A stretch of DNA of 64,000 bases from Clarkia xantiana subsp. parviflora. Its lineage: Eukaryota; Streptophyta; Magnoliopsida; Myrtales; Onagraceae. The DNA lies in NCBI GenBank assembly GCA_036873135.1, contig JAPTYO010000014.1, positions 310,001-374,000 of the forward strand, read 5' to 3'. Within the stretch, counting starts at the first letter, position 1, and the number at the start of each line of letters is the position of its first letter. The notes below the pieces were generated by a model, which did no database searches, was not told the DNA's origin, and worked only from the letters and a program-made list of their open reading frames with translations. Below, in pieces: positions 37,587 to 50,079 of this stretch. The position numbers and the translations under genes were made by a program.

Positions 37587-39852
37587 ATGGAGAGAGATTC
37601 CTCCTCCGACGAGGAAGAAGATCGTCGGAATCTCATCAACGACAATGACACCAAATCCATGTCTGCTGAATCTCGTCCGGTCGTTTCCGCATTCGATGTT
37701 GAGGATTTTCGCTCCGACACACACACTCGCGGCTTCAGCTTCTCTTTCAACTGGTGGTACCTCTTCGCTTTTGTCGTTCCACTGTTCATTGTGATTCTAT
37801 ACGTCACTGATATTCGCAGTGAGTTTAACGAGAATCGTATGAGAGAGTCTGAATTGAAGGCTCTGTACTTGTTAAAGCTGCAGCAGCAAGAGCTTTTTGA
37901 CATGTGGAATCGTACACTGGGTTCTGCAGGTAATCAAAGTTTTAGCTTGGATAGTTCGAACTCGAGTGCAACAAGTGATCAAGCCTTGAAGGATTTCAAA
38001 TCTGCTGTTTTGAAACAGATTTCGTTCAACAAAGAGATTCAAGATTTGCTTTTGTTTCCTCATCAATCTGGAAACTCGTCTGGTACTGAAAACGAGGTCC
38101 CAGGTATTGGGGGATCTGATTTTGGTAGGTGTGGTAAGGTGGATCAGAGATTATCAGAGAGGAAGACTATTGAGTGGAAGCCGAAATCGGATAAATATCT
38201 GCTTGCAATTTGTGTTTCGGGTCAGATGTCAAATCACTTGATTTGCTTAGAGAAGCACATGTTCTTTGCTGCTGTTCTTAACCGAGTTTTGGTTATCCCT
38301 AGCTCGAAAGTCGATTACCAATTCAATAAAGTATTGGATATAGATCATATCAATCAATGCGTCGGACAGAAGGTTGCAGTGTCCTTTGAAGAGTTTGCAG
38401 AGTCGAAGAAGAACCATTTACATATCAATAAGTTCATCTGTTATTTCTCTTCACCAGAGCACTGCTTCGTGGATGAAGAGCACGTAAAAAGATTGAAGGG
38501 ATTGGGACTATCTATGGGAAAACTTGAGTCTCCTTGGGTTGAGGATGTCAAGAAACCGAGCAAGAGGTCCATACATGATATTGATGCAAAGTTCTCAGTA
38601 GACGATGATGTCATTGCAATCGGAGATGTTTTCTTTGCTGATGTTGAGCAAAAAATGGTGATGCAACCTGGAGGTCCACTTGCTCATAAATGCAAAACCT
38701 TGATCGAACCTAGCCAGCTTATATTGTTAACTGCTCAACGATTTGTTCAGACATTCTTGGGGAATGACTTTGCTGCCTTGCATTTTCGGAGGCATGGCTT
38801 CTTGAAGTTCTGGTGAGTAACTACTATAACTAGGGCTTCCTCTTTGTCTCACCAATAGTTCAGCTTGACCTCATTGTTTTTTAAGTTATATTTAATAGAC
38901 TAAATGCTGATATTTCACATAAAACATGATTATTCCTGCTATAGTTCTTCTTGGTTTGAAAGTCTTGGTTTTGTGTGGATTGTCACTTCTCTGCTAATGT
39001 ATTTTCATTGAATAGTTTACATAAATCACTGTTCCATTATGTGATTGGATTGACATTGTCTTGCTGATATATGATCTAGGGGATGGCTAGCTACTAATCT
39101 GTTATTCACTTATACTTTTCTTAATTAATCAATTGATAACATGATTTATTACTGTCAAAAGGGAAATTTGAGGGACTTGTTCTGTGGGATAGCTATAAAT
39201 TCTCATCATTTGGTTCTACAACATATATCCTTCATTCAGGATCTGTTTTTTTCTAATGGGGTTCTGGTTTTCTTTTTAGCAACGCGAAAAAACCGAGCTG
39301 TTTCTATCCCATACCTCAAGCCGCTGACTGCATTAGTCGGATTGTGGAAAAGGCGAATACACCAGTGATATATCTTTCTACAGATGCTGCAGAAAGTGAA
39401 ACTAGTCTTCTGCAGTCACTTGTCATTGCTAAAGGGCGGATTATACCATTTGTAACACGGCCTGCTCGTAATTCTGCTGAGAAATGGGATGCCTTGCTGT
39501 ATAGGCATGGCCTTGAGGGAGATCCTCAGGTAAATTCAAACCAAATCCATACAACTTAAAAAGATTTGGTCAAAGAAATTGCAAGTTTTGATTTTTAGAT
39601 CTTGCATTTATGTTATTTTCAGAAATTTGCTGTTGCATTTACATAATGTTGTCTTGTTCTATCTGGATCTTGAAGGTGGAGGCGATGCTCGACAAGACAA
39701 TATGTGCAATGTCCACTGTGTTCATGGGAGCATCAGGATCAACATTCACTGAAGACATATTGAGGCTTCGAAAAGATTGGGGATCTGCATCTGTGTGTGA
39801 TGAGTATCTCTGTCAAGGTGAAGAACCGAACTTCATTGCAGACAATGAATGA
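37587..39852 (+). CDS. GDP-fucose protein O-fucosyltransferase-like type II membrane protein
   Basis: Exons 37587-38812, 39280-39529 and 39676-39852; 550 residues. An acidic cytosolic tail is followed by one membrane span at about 55-75 (WWYLFAFVVPLFIVILYVTD), the layout of a Golgi type II enzyme. The luminal part has YLLAICVSGQMSNHLICLEK and HFRRHGFLKFCNAKK. These correspond to the donor-binding GG.SN and HxR segments of O-fucosyltransferase domains. It ends with the VFMGASGSTFTEDILRLR block. Family members use GDP-fucose; the acceptor of this member is not known. The Cys of KFC is split by intron 1, which fixes that join. Sits 308 bp after the NUMOD3 gene in the same orientation. Confidence 0.92.
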
Positions 39853-40606
39853 AGAAGACACGACATTTAGAGATGTAGGATAATGCTGTTTCTTGTTCTG
39901 TGCATAAGTTTTGATCATCATTCTAATTATTTTCCATTTTTGGTACCGCGTATGTATTAGTATCAAATGTGTTAACAGTTTGGTGTTTAGATGTTCTTCA
40001 GTAGCAGTTGTAAACCTTTACTCATCAAATTAACTATTTTTTAGCTCCTCAAAGGCCAATATATTCAAACCCTAACTCTATTAATCAATTAAGCCAGTAT
40101 TGTTGATTAATATTTCAATCTAGTATGTTTGTTGGTGAAATTAAGCTAAAAAATACCGAGTTCTTAAAACCATATACTATTTAAATGTTGTATTGTTGTT
40201 TGACAATTGAAACATTCAAAGCTCTTCATACTTCAGCGCTTTTGCAAAATATTTTTCTGGCAAAACGAAATGAAAAGCATCTGAATTTTCAAATACAATA
40301 ATAAATGCATTTTTTAAACCCAACACGACATACAACGTGAGAGAATGTCCCAATATAAAAGCTTCAGGGCAAAATGAAGTTTTTATCGACGGCGGCTGCT
40401 TCCACCACATTCTGCCGCCAAGAAACTGCCTAATCGTAAACGGCATAACCATTCACCATTAGCAAATTCCGTCATTTTCAAAATCCATTCTCCCGAATCG
40501 AACCCCGACAAAAGCAGATCCAACTGTCCAAACCATTCGATCCTCAAATTCAGACACTTCTTCTCTTTTATTCGATTCTTGGTTTCTGGGTCTTGAAATC
40601 GGAACT
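39853..40606. other. Spacer between the O-fucosyltransferase-like and KHE-like genes
   Basis: Contains the 3' UTR of the left gene and the promoter/leader of the right one (pyrimidine-rich from about 40450). No separate gene seen. Confidence 0.6.
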
Positions 40607-42311
40607 ATGAGAGCAAGATTGGTCGTGTTCCCAGTGAAAGGGAGGAACTGGTGTTTCAGCAGATCCGTCGATTCTTCGTCTTCGTTTGATTCATCGGCGG
40701 GTCACACTCCATCTTCTGTCATAGAGCTCTGGAAGAAAATATCGTTCCAGTCAAGTCACGCCCGTTCCAATGCTGAGCTCCTCATTGATTTTGTCTCCAA
40801 TAAGGTACATTCCATTGTTTTGATTTGTTTATTCATTTGATGACAGATTGATACTGCCCAGGAATAAATGCTGTATGATTTTTCTGTATCTTATGTTCTT
40901 TTCTTATGCAACTGCACATTTTCAGCTAAAATGGTAAAATCTTAGTAGGAACTGAACACATTCACTTATCAATATCTGTTTTGTTGTGATTGGTCATTAA
41001 TGATGTGTTGTCAAGTTCATGTTCAATGTTCTTATCCTATTGAAACTGGAAATGAATCTCCAAAGTGTGTTCTTGATGTCTCATTTGATTTCAATGCCAA
41101 TCACAATAGAAGATATTTAGCTTTGGTGAAAAAAGATTCACAAGCAAGCACATTAATGATGTTTTGTCACATTCTCAGATGAACAAATCTTGGATGGGCC
41201 TGGAGAAGGCGCCAGAGGGATCTTTCAAGAGCAAGCTTCACGGGTATGGCATCGTTAAATCGGTTCTTCTTTAGGTTTTAGAGATTGGAAGTTGTTTCAT
41301 TCAGTAATTTCAATTTGTTCTTCTGAAATGTAGATTGGGTCTGCGACTATTAGCTCGAGTAAAACCATCTGAGATCTTCTTGAAATCCGTAACTAAGGAG
41401 GTTTCCAATGTCGAAATTACCTTTCCTTCGAGGTTTGCATAAATATTCTATATGCAATTATGCATATAATATTTAATTGATTATCGACCCAAAGTTACTA
41501 ACTTTGCCGACTTTGTAGCTTGAATGGACGGCTAGTAAGGAGACGGTTACGCCATATTGCCATGAGGTATGCTTTCTACTCTCCTATTGTTCTAGCAAAC
41601 CTTCTAGATGTTCTCGAATTAGCAACTATGCGTGTTTCCTATCTCAGGGGATCTATCATTCACCGGAAATATCTATACGGTTCAGTCACTTTGCTGCCAC
41701 TGACAAGTGCATTCACAGTACGATTTTTCTTGAATTTTGCTTGGTTTTGTAATTAAGTTCTTGCTTGGGAATCAAAACTCGACTTTCTTGCTGTTCTTTT
41801 AGGTTTTGCCTTTGCCGAACATTCCGTTCTTCTGGGTTTTGTTTCGAACGTATTCTCATTGGCGAGCTCTACAGGTATTCATCCTCATATTATCAGTCTT
41901 TACACGTCGTTTCACCGATATAAAAAGAAAAAAAACTGTTTCTTGTTGTTTAGGGAAGTGAAAAGCTTCTAGAACTAGTGTCGGATTCTTCAGTAACCCA
42001 GAAATCCGATTCTGATGAACAAGAAGGCAAGAAGAACAAACCCTCTAGTTGTTTATGGGTAAGAATCGACATTACGGCTTAAAAATTTGATTTTGGGTAC
42101 AAAGATTGCATTTTGATGTTGCAGAGCAATAAAGTTTTTTTTTTTTCTTCCCATGTTTGTATAGGTGCTGCAGCCATCGAAGCAGCTCAAAGAGCTGGTT
42201 CAGCCCGGCGAAGAACATCACAACGGTCTGACAAAATCCGCAATATCCGGAATCTGCAAAACTTACGGCTTGAACATGAACGATGTACTAAAGTACAGAG
42301 ATTCAGTGTAA
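40607..42311 (+). CDS. Mitochondrial K+/H+ exchange-related family protein (Mit_KHE1-like)
   Basis: Eight exons: 40607-40804, 41179-41243, 41334-41432, 41519-41566, 41648-41717, 41803-41874, 41954-42058 and 42165-42311; 267 residues. The start MRARLVVFPVKGRNWCFSRS, the LIDFVSNKMNKSWMGLEKAP segment, the hydrophobic block YGSVTLLPLTSAFTVLPLPN followed by PFFWVLFRTYSHWRALQGS, and the C-terminal ISGICKTYGLNMNDVLKY match this conserved eukaryotic family. Yeast relatives are needed for K+/H+ exchange across the mitochondrial inner membrane; the plant role is inferred. The Arg-rich N-terminus fits mitochondrial import. All seven introns are short (80-374 bp). Confidence 0.87.
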
Positions 42312-42957
42312 AGTAGTAGTAGAAGAAGAACAAGATAATGCAGTTTTTGCAGGAGTTTTTGTTGACATTTTGATGGGAAATGAAATGTGATTCCATTTCT
42401 TTCCTCAATTAAGACACTACAGAATAATGCAGAATGTTTTTACCTTTAATTCTTGGTTAGTAGTATGAAGTTTTGCTTGATTTATGTATAGAGATACATT
42501 GCGAAGTTATTTAGATCTGCAATTTTCGGACGAAATTGCATTAGCATCCAACAGATTACTTGAGTTCCAAGTAATCCAAGACGTAAAAACAACCACACTT
42601 TTACAATTATTTACTAAGTAATATTGAATTTATTTCATAAAATTCTTGTTGACATATCTAATAATAAAATATTAAAAATTGCATATTTATTATACAGGAT
42701 AATATAAATAAATATATGAACTCTATTTCATTTTCCAATTTTAATCTTTGCCAAATTTAAAATTAACAAAAAACCACGATAGTCGAATCTAAATTCTAAA
42801 CACATTCATCACATGCAAAATTATTTATATTCTACTCTTGAAAGCCTTTATTTATGTATTCAAAACTGTAATCTCCATTAAAACTTTAATATTATATGCA
42901 AATATATTTAAGGATAATATAAATATTTTTGTTTATATTAAGACGTACATGTAATAC

Positions 42958-43500
42958 TATTGGGCCGGTAGTTTAGAGATAATAGCCCAATTATAGAAAC
43001 GTTATGGGCCTATGATTCATATAACTGATACCAGGCTATCGCTCTTGAACCAGAAGAAACAGCCTCCTTACTTGGCTTGGGCCTGAAGAGGAGCCATTTG
43101 AGAAGCTCTGTCCGTAACTAGATGATAGATGCGCCTGGTGAACAAACAAGCCCTCCCAAAATGAATTAATTTTGTTGTTTTGGAGTTTTTTTGTATTGGG
43201 TGTATATACACCGGTTGTAGTCAAATATAATCAACTTTCTTCACATTGGATTTATTAGCGTTTTGGAAGCTGTTTTGCTGGGTTGTTTCGTTTCAACTTC
43301 TGTAGCACCCAAAAAAATGGATTTTTTCCGTTTGTAAAATTACAGAATGGTCCCAAATTTTACTAATATTTTATAGAATTACATAATGGTCCCAAATTTC
43401 ATAACATTTTACAATAATTTTCAATGGTCTCAAAATTCATTACTTTGTTATAAAATTACAGAATAATCCCAAACTTGGTTAATTTTTTTAATAAATTTCT
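42958..43500. mobile_element. Relic of the same foldback family as 24030-25340 (one half)
   Basis: It matches the right half of the 24-kb element: CTTGAACCA.AAGAA, GGCTTG..CCTGAAGAGGAGCC, CGCCTGGTGAACA, CAAGCCCTCCCAAAAT, TTTGTTGTTTTGG and GGGTGTATATACACCGG. After these come units of the AAATTACAGAATGGTCCC type. The opposite arm is absent or decayed. The remaining parts of 42312-44102 (3' flank of the KHE-like gene, and 43501-44102) show no gene. Confidence 0.7.
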
Positions 43501-44102
43501 ACTGAAGTTAAAAATATTAGTATTTTTAATAAGACTAATGGAACCACAACATGAAAAACGATTTTTTGTTGATCTTTTATGTTGAGCAATACATTGCCAA
43601 TTTAATTAGATTTTCAATTTTCAAAAGAAATCACGTTTAAGTGTAAGAAACAGTTATGTATCTGTTTTTCTGCGCTATTATTTGCGACTCTAAACTCATC
43701 CCGATATGTAATGTTCATGCTCTCATACATACGAACTGAGGTTTTGGCAGACTTAGTGAACAATCAATTTTTGCACTGCCATGTCAATTATATCCCCACA
43801 TTAGCTTTCCCCACCATGTTTCTTGAGTATCAAGGGATTCTTTAGATGAGCAATCATCAAATTACTTCGGCGCCAAGTAACAACCCGTCTCTCAAAAAAA
43901 AAAAAATACACGAACCTTTCAAGCGTTAACTCGTGATCTTCGTCCTCATCCTTCACAAAAGCAAATTCAAGGCACAAAAAAACCACACTTTTACAATAAT
44001 TCCTTAACATTGCAGATCAGAAGCACAAAACACTTTACAAACCTGCAATTTTCAAATATCTCAATCACTCGGAAAGATGAACTCAAATTACAAGTTACCG
44101 AT

Positions 44103-45014
44103 TCACGACTGCTTCTTTCTCTTCTCCAAATAAGCAAAGCTTCTCTGATAACTCAGAACTCCCCATACAAGATGCCATAGACTGAGGTCCGGCCATAGAG
44201 CAGCTGGAGAATACAAAATTGAGTAACTTGTTTGCCAAGTAAGGAAATCACTGAGCCGCATCTCCCCAGAACTCCGAATTACAATGTCGGGATCCGGGGC
44301 AACCGCCATGTACATGTTTTTCTCAAGATCAGACAACCTTATCACTTGTTCTTCACCATGATCAACAACCCCGTTCGTTTTCTCAACTTCAATCTCGATC
44401 TCACCTTCATTTTCAGCATCAAAGTCGATTTTTTTCCCAACTTCAACCAATTTTTCCCGACAAGATTCATCAACTGAGTGTAGTATCTCATCAGTTGAAG
44501 TATACGCAAAGCAAACTAAAAGAACAGCCTTGTCGTTACTCTCAGTCAGCTTCATAGCCTTTTGGGTAGCTGCCCTAACCTTATCAGACAAAAGCATCGA
44601 GTTCCCGACAAAATATAATCTTATTCCATGTTGGTGAAGAATACTTTGATTCTGAAGCAACTCTTCGATCTTTTCCAACATTAGATTCATTATCAACTGA
44701 ACTTCGTCGGGTTTTCTCTTGAAGTTTTCGATGCTGAATGCGTAAATGGTCACGTATTTAACTCCTAGCTCGTAGCAGTGGTTGAGCATCACCATAAGTG
44801 ACGAATACCCTGCCTTGTGGCCCTCCCCTTGAGGAAGTTTTTGCTGCTTTTCAAACCGCCGATTACCGTCCATGATGAATGCGATGTGGGACGGGATGGG
44901 ACCCACCGATATCACATTGAAGATGCATTTTCTCAGAAAATGGCCAATACCACTCATGGACTGTCCTTTGATGATGCTTTCTGCTTCAATCTTTATCTTC
45001 AACATCAAATTCAT
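44103..45014 (-). CDS. CPT: cis-Prenyltransferase (dehydrodolichyl diphosphate synthase family)
   Basis: One coding exon of 303 residues on the minus strand, start MNLMLKIKIEAESIIKG at 45014. Family enzymes add cis-isoprene units from IPP to an allylic diphosphate, making dolichol-type polyprenyl diphosphates, usually at the ER. Conserved regions are present in order: HIAFIMDGNRRFEKQQKLPQ (catalytic Asp and phosphate loop), GHKAGYSSLMVMLNHCYELG, YVTIYAFSIENFKRKPDEV, and DPDIVIRSSGEMRLSDFLTW followed by LWPDLSLW. An acidic insert (about residues 205-230) separates the CFAYTSTDEI block from the C-terminal motifs. An intronless coding region is common in this family. A leader intron is likely (see 45759-46100). 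Confidence 0.93.
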   Translation of the reverse strand: MNLMLKIKIEAESIIKGQSMSGIGHFLRKCIFNVISVGPIPSHIAFIMDGNRRFEKQQKLPQGEGHKAGYSSLMVMLNHCYELGVKYVTIYAFSIENFKRKPDEVQLIMNLMLEKIEELLQNQSILHQHGIRLYFVGNSMLLSDKVRAATQKAMKLTESNDKAVLLVCFAYTSTDEILHSVDESCREKLVEVGKKIDFDAENEGEIEIEVEKTNGVVDHGEEQVIRLSDLEKNMYMAVAPDPDIVIRSSGEMRLSDFLTWQTSYSILYSPAALWPDLSLWHLVWGVLSYQRSFAYLEKRKKQS

Positions 45015-45532
45015 AAGAGTGGTCCCAGTACCTATATATATAGTTGGTAACCAAAGTTAAGTTTTTTTTTTGTTCCATATGAAAATGACAGAAAGTTGAA
45101 CAAAACAAATGAACCCAAGAAGTATATAGTGGCCTCAAACATATACGTAAAAAAAACGCAAATTTCGTTAAGTTAGCTAACATTTTATCAAGTAAATAGA
45201 TAAAATCTGCAAAAAAAACCAGCATCCAGCTCATCAATTGTAACTAACTTATTGTTAGATTGCCAAAAGTAATGAGAATTCTTCACAGTGTTAAGATCCC
45301 TCAATCAACCAGTTGATAACCAACTTTTCTAACTTGATTTATCATATGTTCATTAATTGTAACAATGTCTTGAACGAGAAGAGCAATTTACAAGAGATTA
45401 AAAGTAAAATCTTTGGCATTATTCGAGGTACGGTTGAGTTTCACAACATTCTACCTTAATCAGGCATCACTCTAAATGAACTAAAGCAATCACTAGCATA
45501 AATACCAGATGCAACAAGCCATCTAATAGAAG

Positions 45533-45535
<3 letters not shown>

Positions 45536-45566
<31 letters not shown>
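45536..45566. repeat. Poly(A) tract
   Basis: About 31 A in a row on the plus strand, inside the proposed CPT leader intron. It could mark a retrotransposed insertion, but no SINE or LINE body was recognised beside it. Confidence 0.8.
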
Positions 45567-45567
<1 letters not shown>

Positions 45568-45758
45568 CAGCAACTTAAGCAATATCAATAGTGAAACTTC
45601 GAAAACAAAAGCAAGAAAAATCATGCAATAAGAACAAACATATACATATATAGATGCATAAGCATAAACAATGCATGTAATAACTCAGTTTTGAAGAACA
45701 ATAATTGCAAACAGCAAAATCCAGAAAATGCACAGAAGGAAAAATGTAACTTTACCCA

Positions 45759-46100
45759 TGGCTTCAATGCAGAATCTGGAAATCTTGGATATTTAAAGAC
45801 ACCAAGCTCCACAAGCATCAAAACCTAGATTCCTGCCAAGCACGCAGCACAATCGATGCAGTGAATAATTGGGTCAACGCGAGAGCAGAAAATCAAACCG
45901 CAATCTGCATTTCGATGAAGATTGCTGAGACCATACGAATGATGTCGGATCGTTGAATCATAGACAGAAAATGAGGATGTTGCGTGCAGAGATGGAGATT
46001 CCGATGGTGAGGAAAGGTTCCAGATTGACTGACGATGGAGAGAGAGCGATTGACTGAACTGAAAAAGGCGACGGAGACTGGAAAGTTTATTGGTCAATAA
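45759..46100 (-). other. Probable 5' leader exon of the CPT gene
   Basis: On the minus strand this segment ends near the donor context GCCATGG|GTAAAG, and a matching acceptor (ATATAG) lies near 45035 before the CPT start. An open frame of 93 codons (45825-46106) runs through it but has no ATG start, so I treat it as leader sequence. Boundaries are approximate. Confidence 0.4.
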
Positions 46101-46727
46101 TTGCAATTTGAACCCTTAACTTGGCACGGAAAAAAAACTATGTTTGTGTAAAGATACGACAAAACGATAATATAATAGCACGAACACGATTAACACGATA
46201 TAATTTAAATGTTGTGTTTATACTTATGTATCATAAAATGATACGAAACGATGAATAATAAAGTTGTGCTACTAAGTTTTAACTCTTTTAAGTATTTTTA
46301 AAAAAATCTTATTTAAAAGCTTTTAAAACTCCATTAAGCGGTTTAACTTTTAAAGTTGATCACGTATATTACAAACTTAAGAGCACTAACATATTAATTC
46401 ATAATTTTTTTTATATATAAAGTTAATTATTTTAATTTTTAATTAAAAGATCTTGTATAAACATATACAATTGAATGATTTAACACAATACGATAGAACG
46501 ACACGAATACGCACGGAAAATTTTAAGCCTTCTTGTTCGTGTTCGTAAAATGTATTTGTACTGACATGCACAGTAACTCTTTTAAAAATTTGTTTTTATT
46601 AGAAATCAAAATATAGCCTGAAGATCCCGTGAATCTAAGAAGCACCGTTTCTTCGCCTGAATATCCTCCGCCTCCGGTGGCCGTGCACCTCTTCGCCGTC
46701 GGCGATTCTCAACCACATTCCCGAGCC
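46101..46727. other. Shared upstream region of divergent CPT (-) and REP (+) genes
   Basis: AT-rich, with several ACACGA/TCGTGT motifs that resemble hAT subterminal repeats (for example near 46175 and 46540). No terminal repeats were resolved. The right end, from about 46630, is GC-rich REP leader. Confidence 0.5.
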
Positions 46728-49667
46728 ATGAGCGACTACCCACCCATCGATCCCACTACCTTCGACCTCATCATCATCGGAACCGGTCTCCCCGAATCTA
46801 TAATCGCCGCCGCCGCCGCTTCTGCCGGAAAATCAGTTCTCCACCTCGATCCAAATCCTTTCTACGGCAGTGAATTCACTTCTCTCAAACCAACCGAACT
46901 CTCTGACTTCCTCAGCTCCAACTCCTCTCCTCCTTCCGATTGCCCGAGCAGCGATCCACTTACTGTCAATTTGACCGCTCGATCTCTCTTCTCCGATGTG
47001 GAAATTTTCAATTTCGCAGCTGAAGTAGTGGAGAAACATGCTCGAAAGTTCGAGCTTGATGTGTCTGGACCTAGAGCTCTGTTCTGTGCTGATAAAACCA
47101 TCGATACTCTCCTGAAGTCAGGTATCAATCACTACATGGAGTTCAAGTCCATTGAAGCGAGCTTCCTCTACAGCGAAGGCGGAGTTCTGATGAACGTACC
47201 GGACTCACGATCAGCAATCTTTAAAGATAAGAGCCTTACTATGATGGAGAAGAATAAGTTGATGAAGTTCTTCAAGCTTGTTCAGCAGCATTTTGCCTCT
47301 GATGGTAGTGATGAAGGAAGGATTTTGGAGCAGGACCTGGAGAGCCCTTTCTCCGAGTTCTTGGCAAAAATGGGACTGCCTCATAAGATAAAATCGTACA
47401 GAACACATTGCCCTTCATTCTGTATATATTAGTGAGAGTTTGTCTAATCTTTGTTCTTAGTTGATTTGATTTTTCAAACAGGTTTCACTAAACTGAAAAA
47501 GATATCATTTTTGGTCCTACTGTTGAAATAAGACTGTGTATAGTTAGTTTTTACCATATAAAGAACTGCATTTGTAGATTTTCTATCCATTGAATGAATT
47601 TTTCTAGCTGATAAAATACCGATCTTGGACTTTCTAAGTCCTGCCAAAATTATGGATAGTGAAATGTTGTGTTTGATTGGTGTGTTTAAGTGCAACAATT
47701 GCTCTCTTTTGCTAGTAGATAAAAGTGATGTTGCTACACCATCCAATGATCAAGTAATTTATAATCCAAGATTTAAAAGATGATGAAAAAGGAATCAGTT
47801 CATCTCTTCGGCTGGTGACATGTTCACATTCTGTTGTAGGATTATTCTTTATTCCATAGCAATGGCAGATTATGACCAGGAAAACATGGAGATCTGCAAG
47901 GACTTACTCAAGACAAAAGATGGAATCGATCGATTAGCTCTTTACCAGTCATCATTGGGAAGGTTAGTGGAAAGATTCAAGGCTAATCTAAGAGGGTGAT
48001 AGAAATGATGAATCTGCTATATATGCCCTTTGCTCAAGTTGGTAAAGAAAGACATTGCCGTAGTTTCAATTTATGCTGTTGATTTTACTTTATATAGGTT
48101 TCAAAATGCTGCTGGAGCTATGATTTATCCTTTTCATGGTCAAGGGGAGCTATCCCAAGCTTTTTGCCGCCGTGCTGCTGTGAAGGGTTGTATTTATGTA
48201 AGTGTCAATACTTAACTTGTCTTTAGGATCCTATTTTTATAATCGGATTCTCTAAATGATCTCTTTACTGTTTCATTTATCACATTGTTCTCCCTATATT
48301 ATCAGTGGATCGTGGCTATATACCATGAAACATGTTTCGTTAGACAAATATTGAACTTTTTTTGTTATTTGTCATGCATATTCCAACTTAACCAAATGAC
48401 AATCATTCTCAAATCATGAATATGCAGGTCCTAAGAATGCCTGTGATTTCTCTGCACATAGATGAGGTAATAATTGTACTTCATGGATGTCTATCATTTG
48501 AAAACTGCCCTAATATGCAGATAAAAAACGAAACTTCATCTCTTTTCCTGCTGAAATTTACAGGAGAACGGGCAATACAAAGGCGTTAAATTAGATTCTG
48601 GTCAAGATTTATTCAGCAGTAGACTAGTTCTAGGTCCATCTTTTGCATTTCCAAACATTGCATCTTCTACAAAAGTTCCCACCGAGAATTCTGATCAAGC
48701 ATCGAGTCACAAACACGTGACAACAAAAGTTGCCCGAGGAATATGCATTACAAGCGCTTCTTTGAGCCCGGGTATATCAAACTTGCTCGTGGTATACCCT
48801 CCAAAGTGTAAGCTTTACTTGTTCAAACCTCCAAATACTCTGTTTAAGTGGGAAAAACAAAGTCTTGACTCTCTTTTAGGTGTTTCTTGGATGTAGCTTT
48901 GTTTCAGGGGCAAGTTACTGCAGTCCGGCTTCTCCAACTTGGCAGCGATCTATCTGTTTGTCCACCTGGAATGTAAGTTTTTTTTGTTTCCTAATGAAAA
49001 GAGCTCACGGGTTACCTTGTTACGCAAGAAAGCTCTACCACGTTGTCTTGAATCTCATCTTCTTGTTCAGGTTCGTCTTATACCTTTCAACTTTATGCGA
49101 TGATCCAAGCCAAGGAAAGGAGCTGCTAAACGCAGCAATAAGCTCTCTTGAAGTTTCTCAGAGCAATTCAATTCCCGAAACCGAGGATGCAGAAGAAGCA
49201 AAACCATTCTTGCTCTGGAAGGCACTCTATATTCAAGAAATAGCTCCGGTATGCATCGAAATTCAGATCTTTATATGTCCATCAGCCATTATTTTTTATT
49301 ATAAATAAACGATCGAGTGTATCAAAAGTTCAGTTTTTTTTAGAAAAATGAAATCATAATGATAATTCATGTTCAACCCAGGAACACCAACTTGGATCCA
49401 TCACTTCTACTCCGAGCCCCGATGGAAATCTCAACTATAATGCTCTTCTGGAAAAAACCGAAAAGGTACAAACTTTAGGTCATACTTTCCCCAATCTTGC
49501 AAAAGAAGCATTTTTCTTCATGCATTGTGGATATTAATCTAGGATAACGGGTTTTTTGTGCGGTTTTGCAGCTATTTCGCACGATATATCCCGATGACTT
49601 GTTTTTCCCTGAGAAGGATTCCTCTGAAGATGCCGAAAAAGATGATGGTTTAACAGAAGCTGAGTGA
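46728..49667 (+). CDS. REP: Rab escort protein (REP), component A of Rab geranylgeranyl transferase
   Basis: Exons 46728-47395, 47840-47962, 48098-48197, 48428-48466, 48564-48807, 48897-48972, 49071-49248, 49382-49465 and 49572-49667; 535 residues. REP binds new Rab GTPases and presents them to Rab geranylgeranyl transferase. The GDI/REP dinucleotide-fold start FDLIIIGTGLPESI is at residues 12-25. Conserved later blocks include SIEASFLYSEGGVLMNVPDS, MIYPFHGQGELSQAFCRRAA and LQLGSDLSVCPPGMFVLYLS. ATG 46728 was chosen because the open frame before it has only a GTG. Exon 6 uses the acceptor ATGTAG at 48896; the nearer-looking TTTTAG at 48879 would lead straight into a stop. Confidence 0.94.
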
Positions 49668-50007
49668 TGAAAGAATTGATTTTGTGAACTGTTATATAAC
49701 TCACTCTTTTGATACAATATAGATATAGAAAAGAACACAGATTATTACTGAGTTTATTTTCATTTATGTTGTATGAAATGTAACATTATTAGAAGTTAAC
49801 ATTACTAGTGCTGATGTTCCATATTTAGAGAAATAAATTCATAAAACTGCTACATAACCAATGATAGCAACTTCTTCCATGACCTTTTGGCGTCTCCTTT
49901 TAACTTGTGCCCTAAGGTACCTTTAACTATAGTAAAGAAAGGTTACAGTCTTGGTGGGTGGGGTGAATTATTTAAAATCTAGATTTCTTTTTATTAACAT
50001 CGTAAGA

Positions 50008-50075
50008 CGGTGTAGCGATTCAGCGTTTTGCTTCATAACTTCGAAATCGCGGATTCAAATGCTAATCCATTACAC
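50008..50075 (+). mobile_element. tRNA-derived (SINE-like) relic
   Basis: An A-box-like GGTGTAGCGATTCAGCG is followed 30 bp later by a B-box-like GCGGATTCAAATGC, the internal Pol III promoter layout of plant SINE heads. The remainder of the element is not identifiable and it abuts the tRNA relic at 50080. Confidence 0.4.
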
Positions 50076-50079
50076 CAAT

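Noticed and set aside
40216..40452. 78-codon minus-strand frame upstream of the KHE-like gene
   Set aside because: No recognisable domain, and it lies in promoter/leader sequence of the plus-strand gene.
45825..46106. 93-codon minus-strand frame upstream of the cis-prenyltransferase
   Set aside because: No ATG at its start and no recognisable protein; better explained as the leader exon of the CPT gene.
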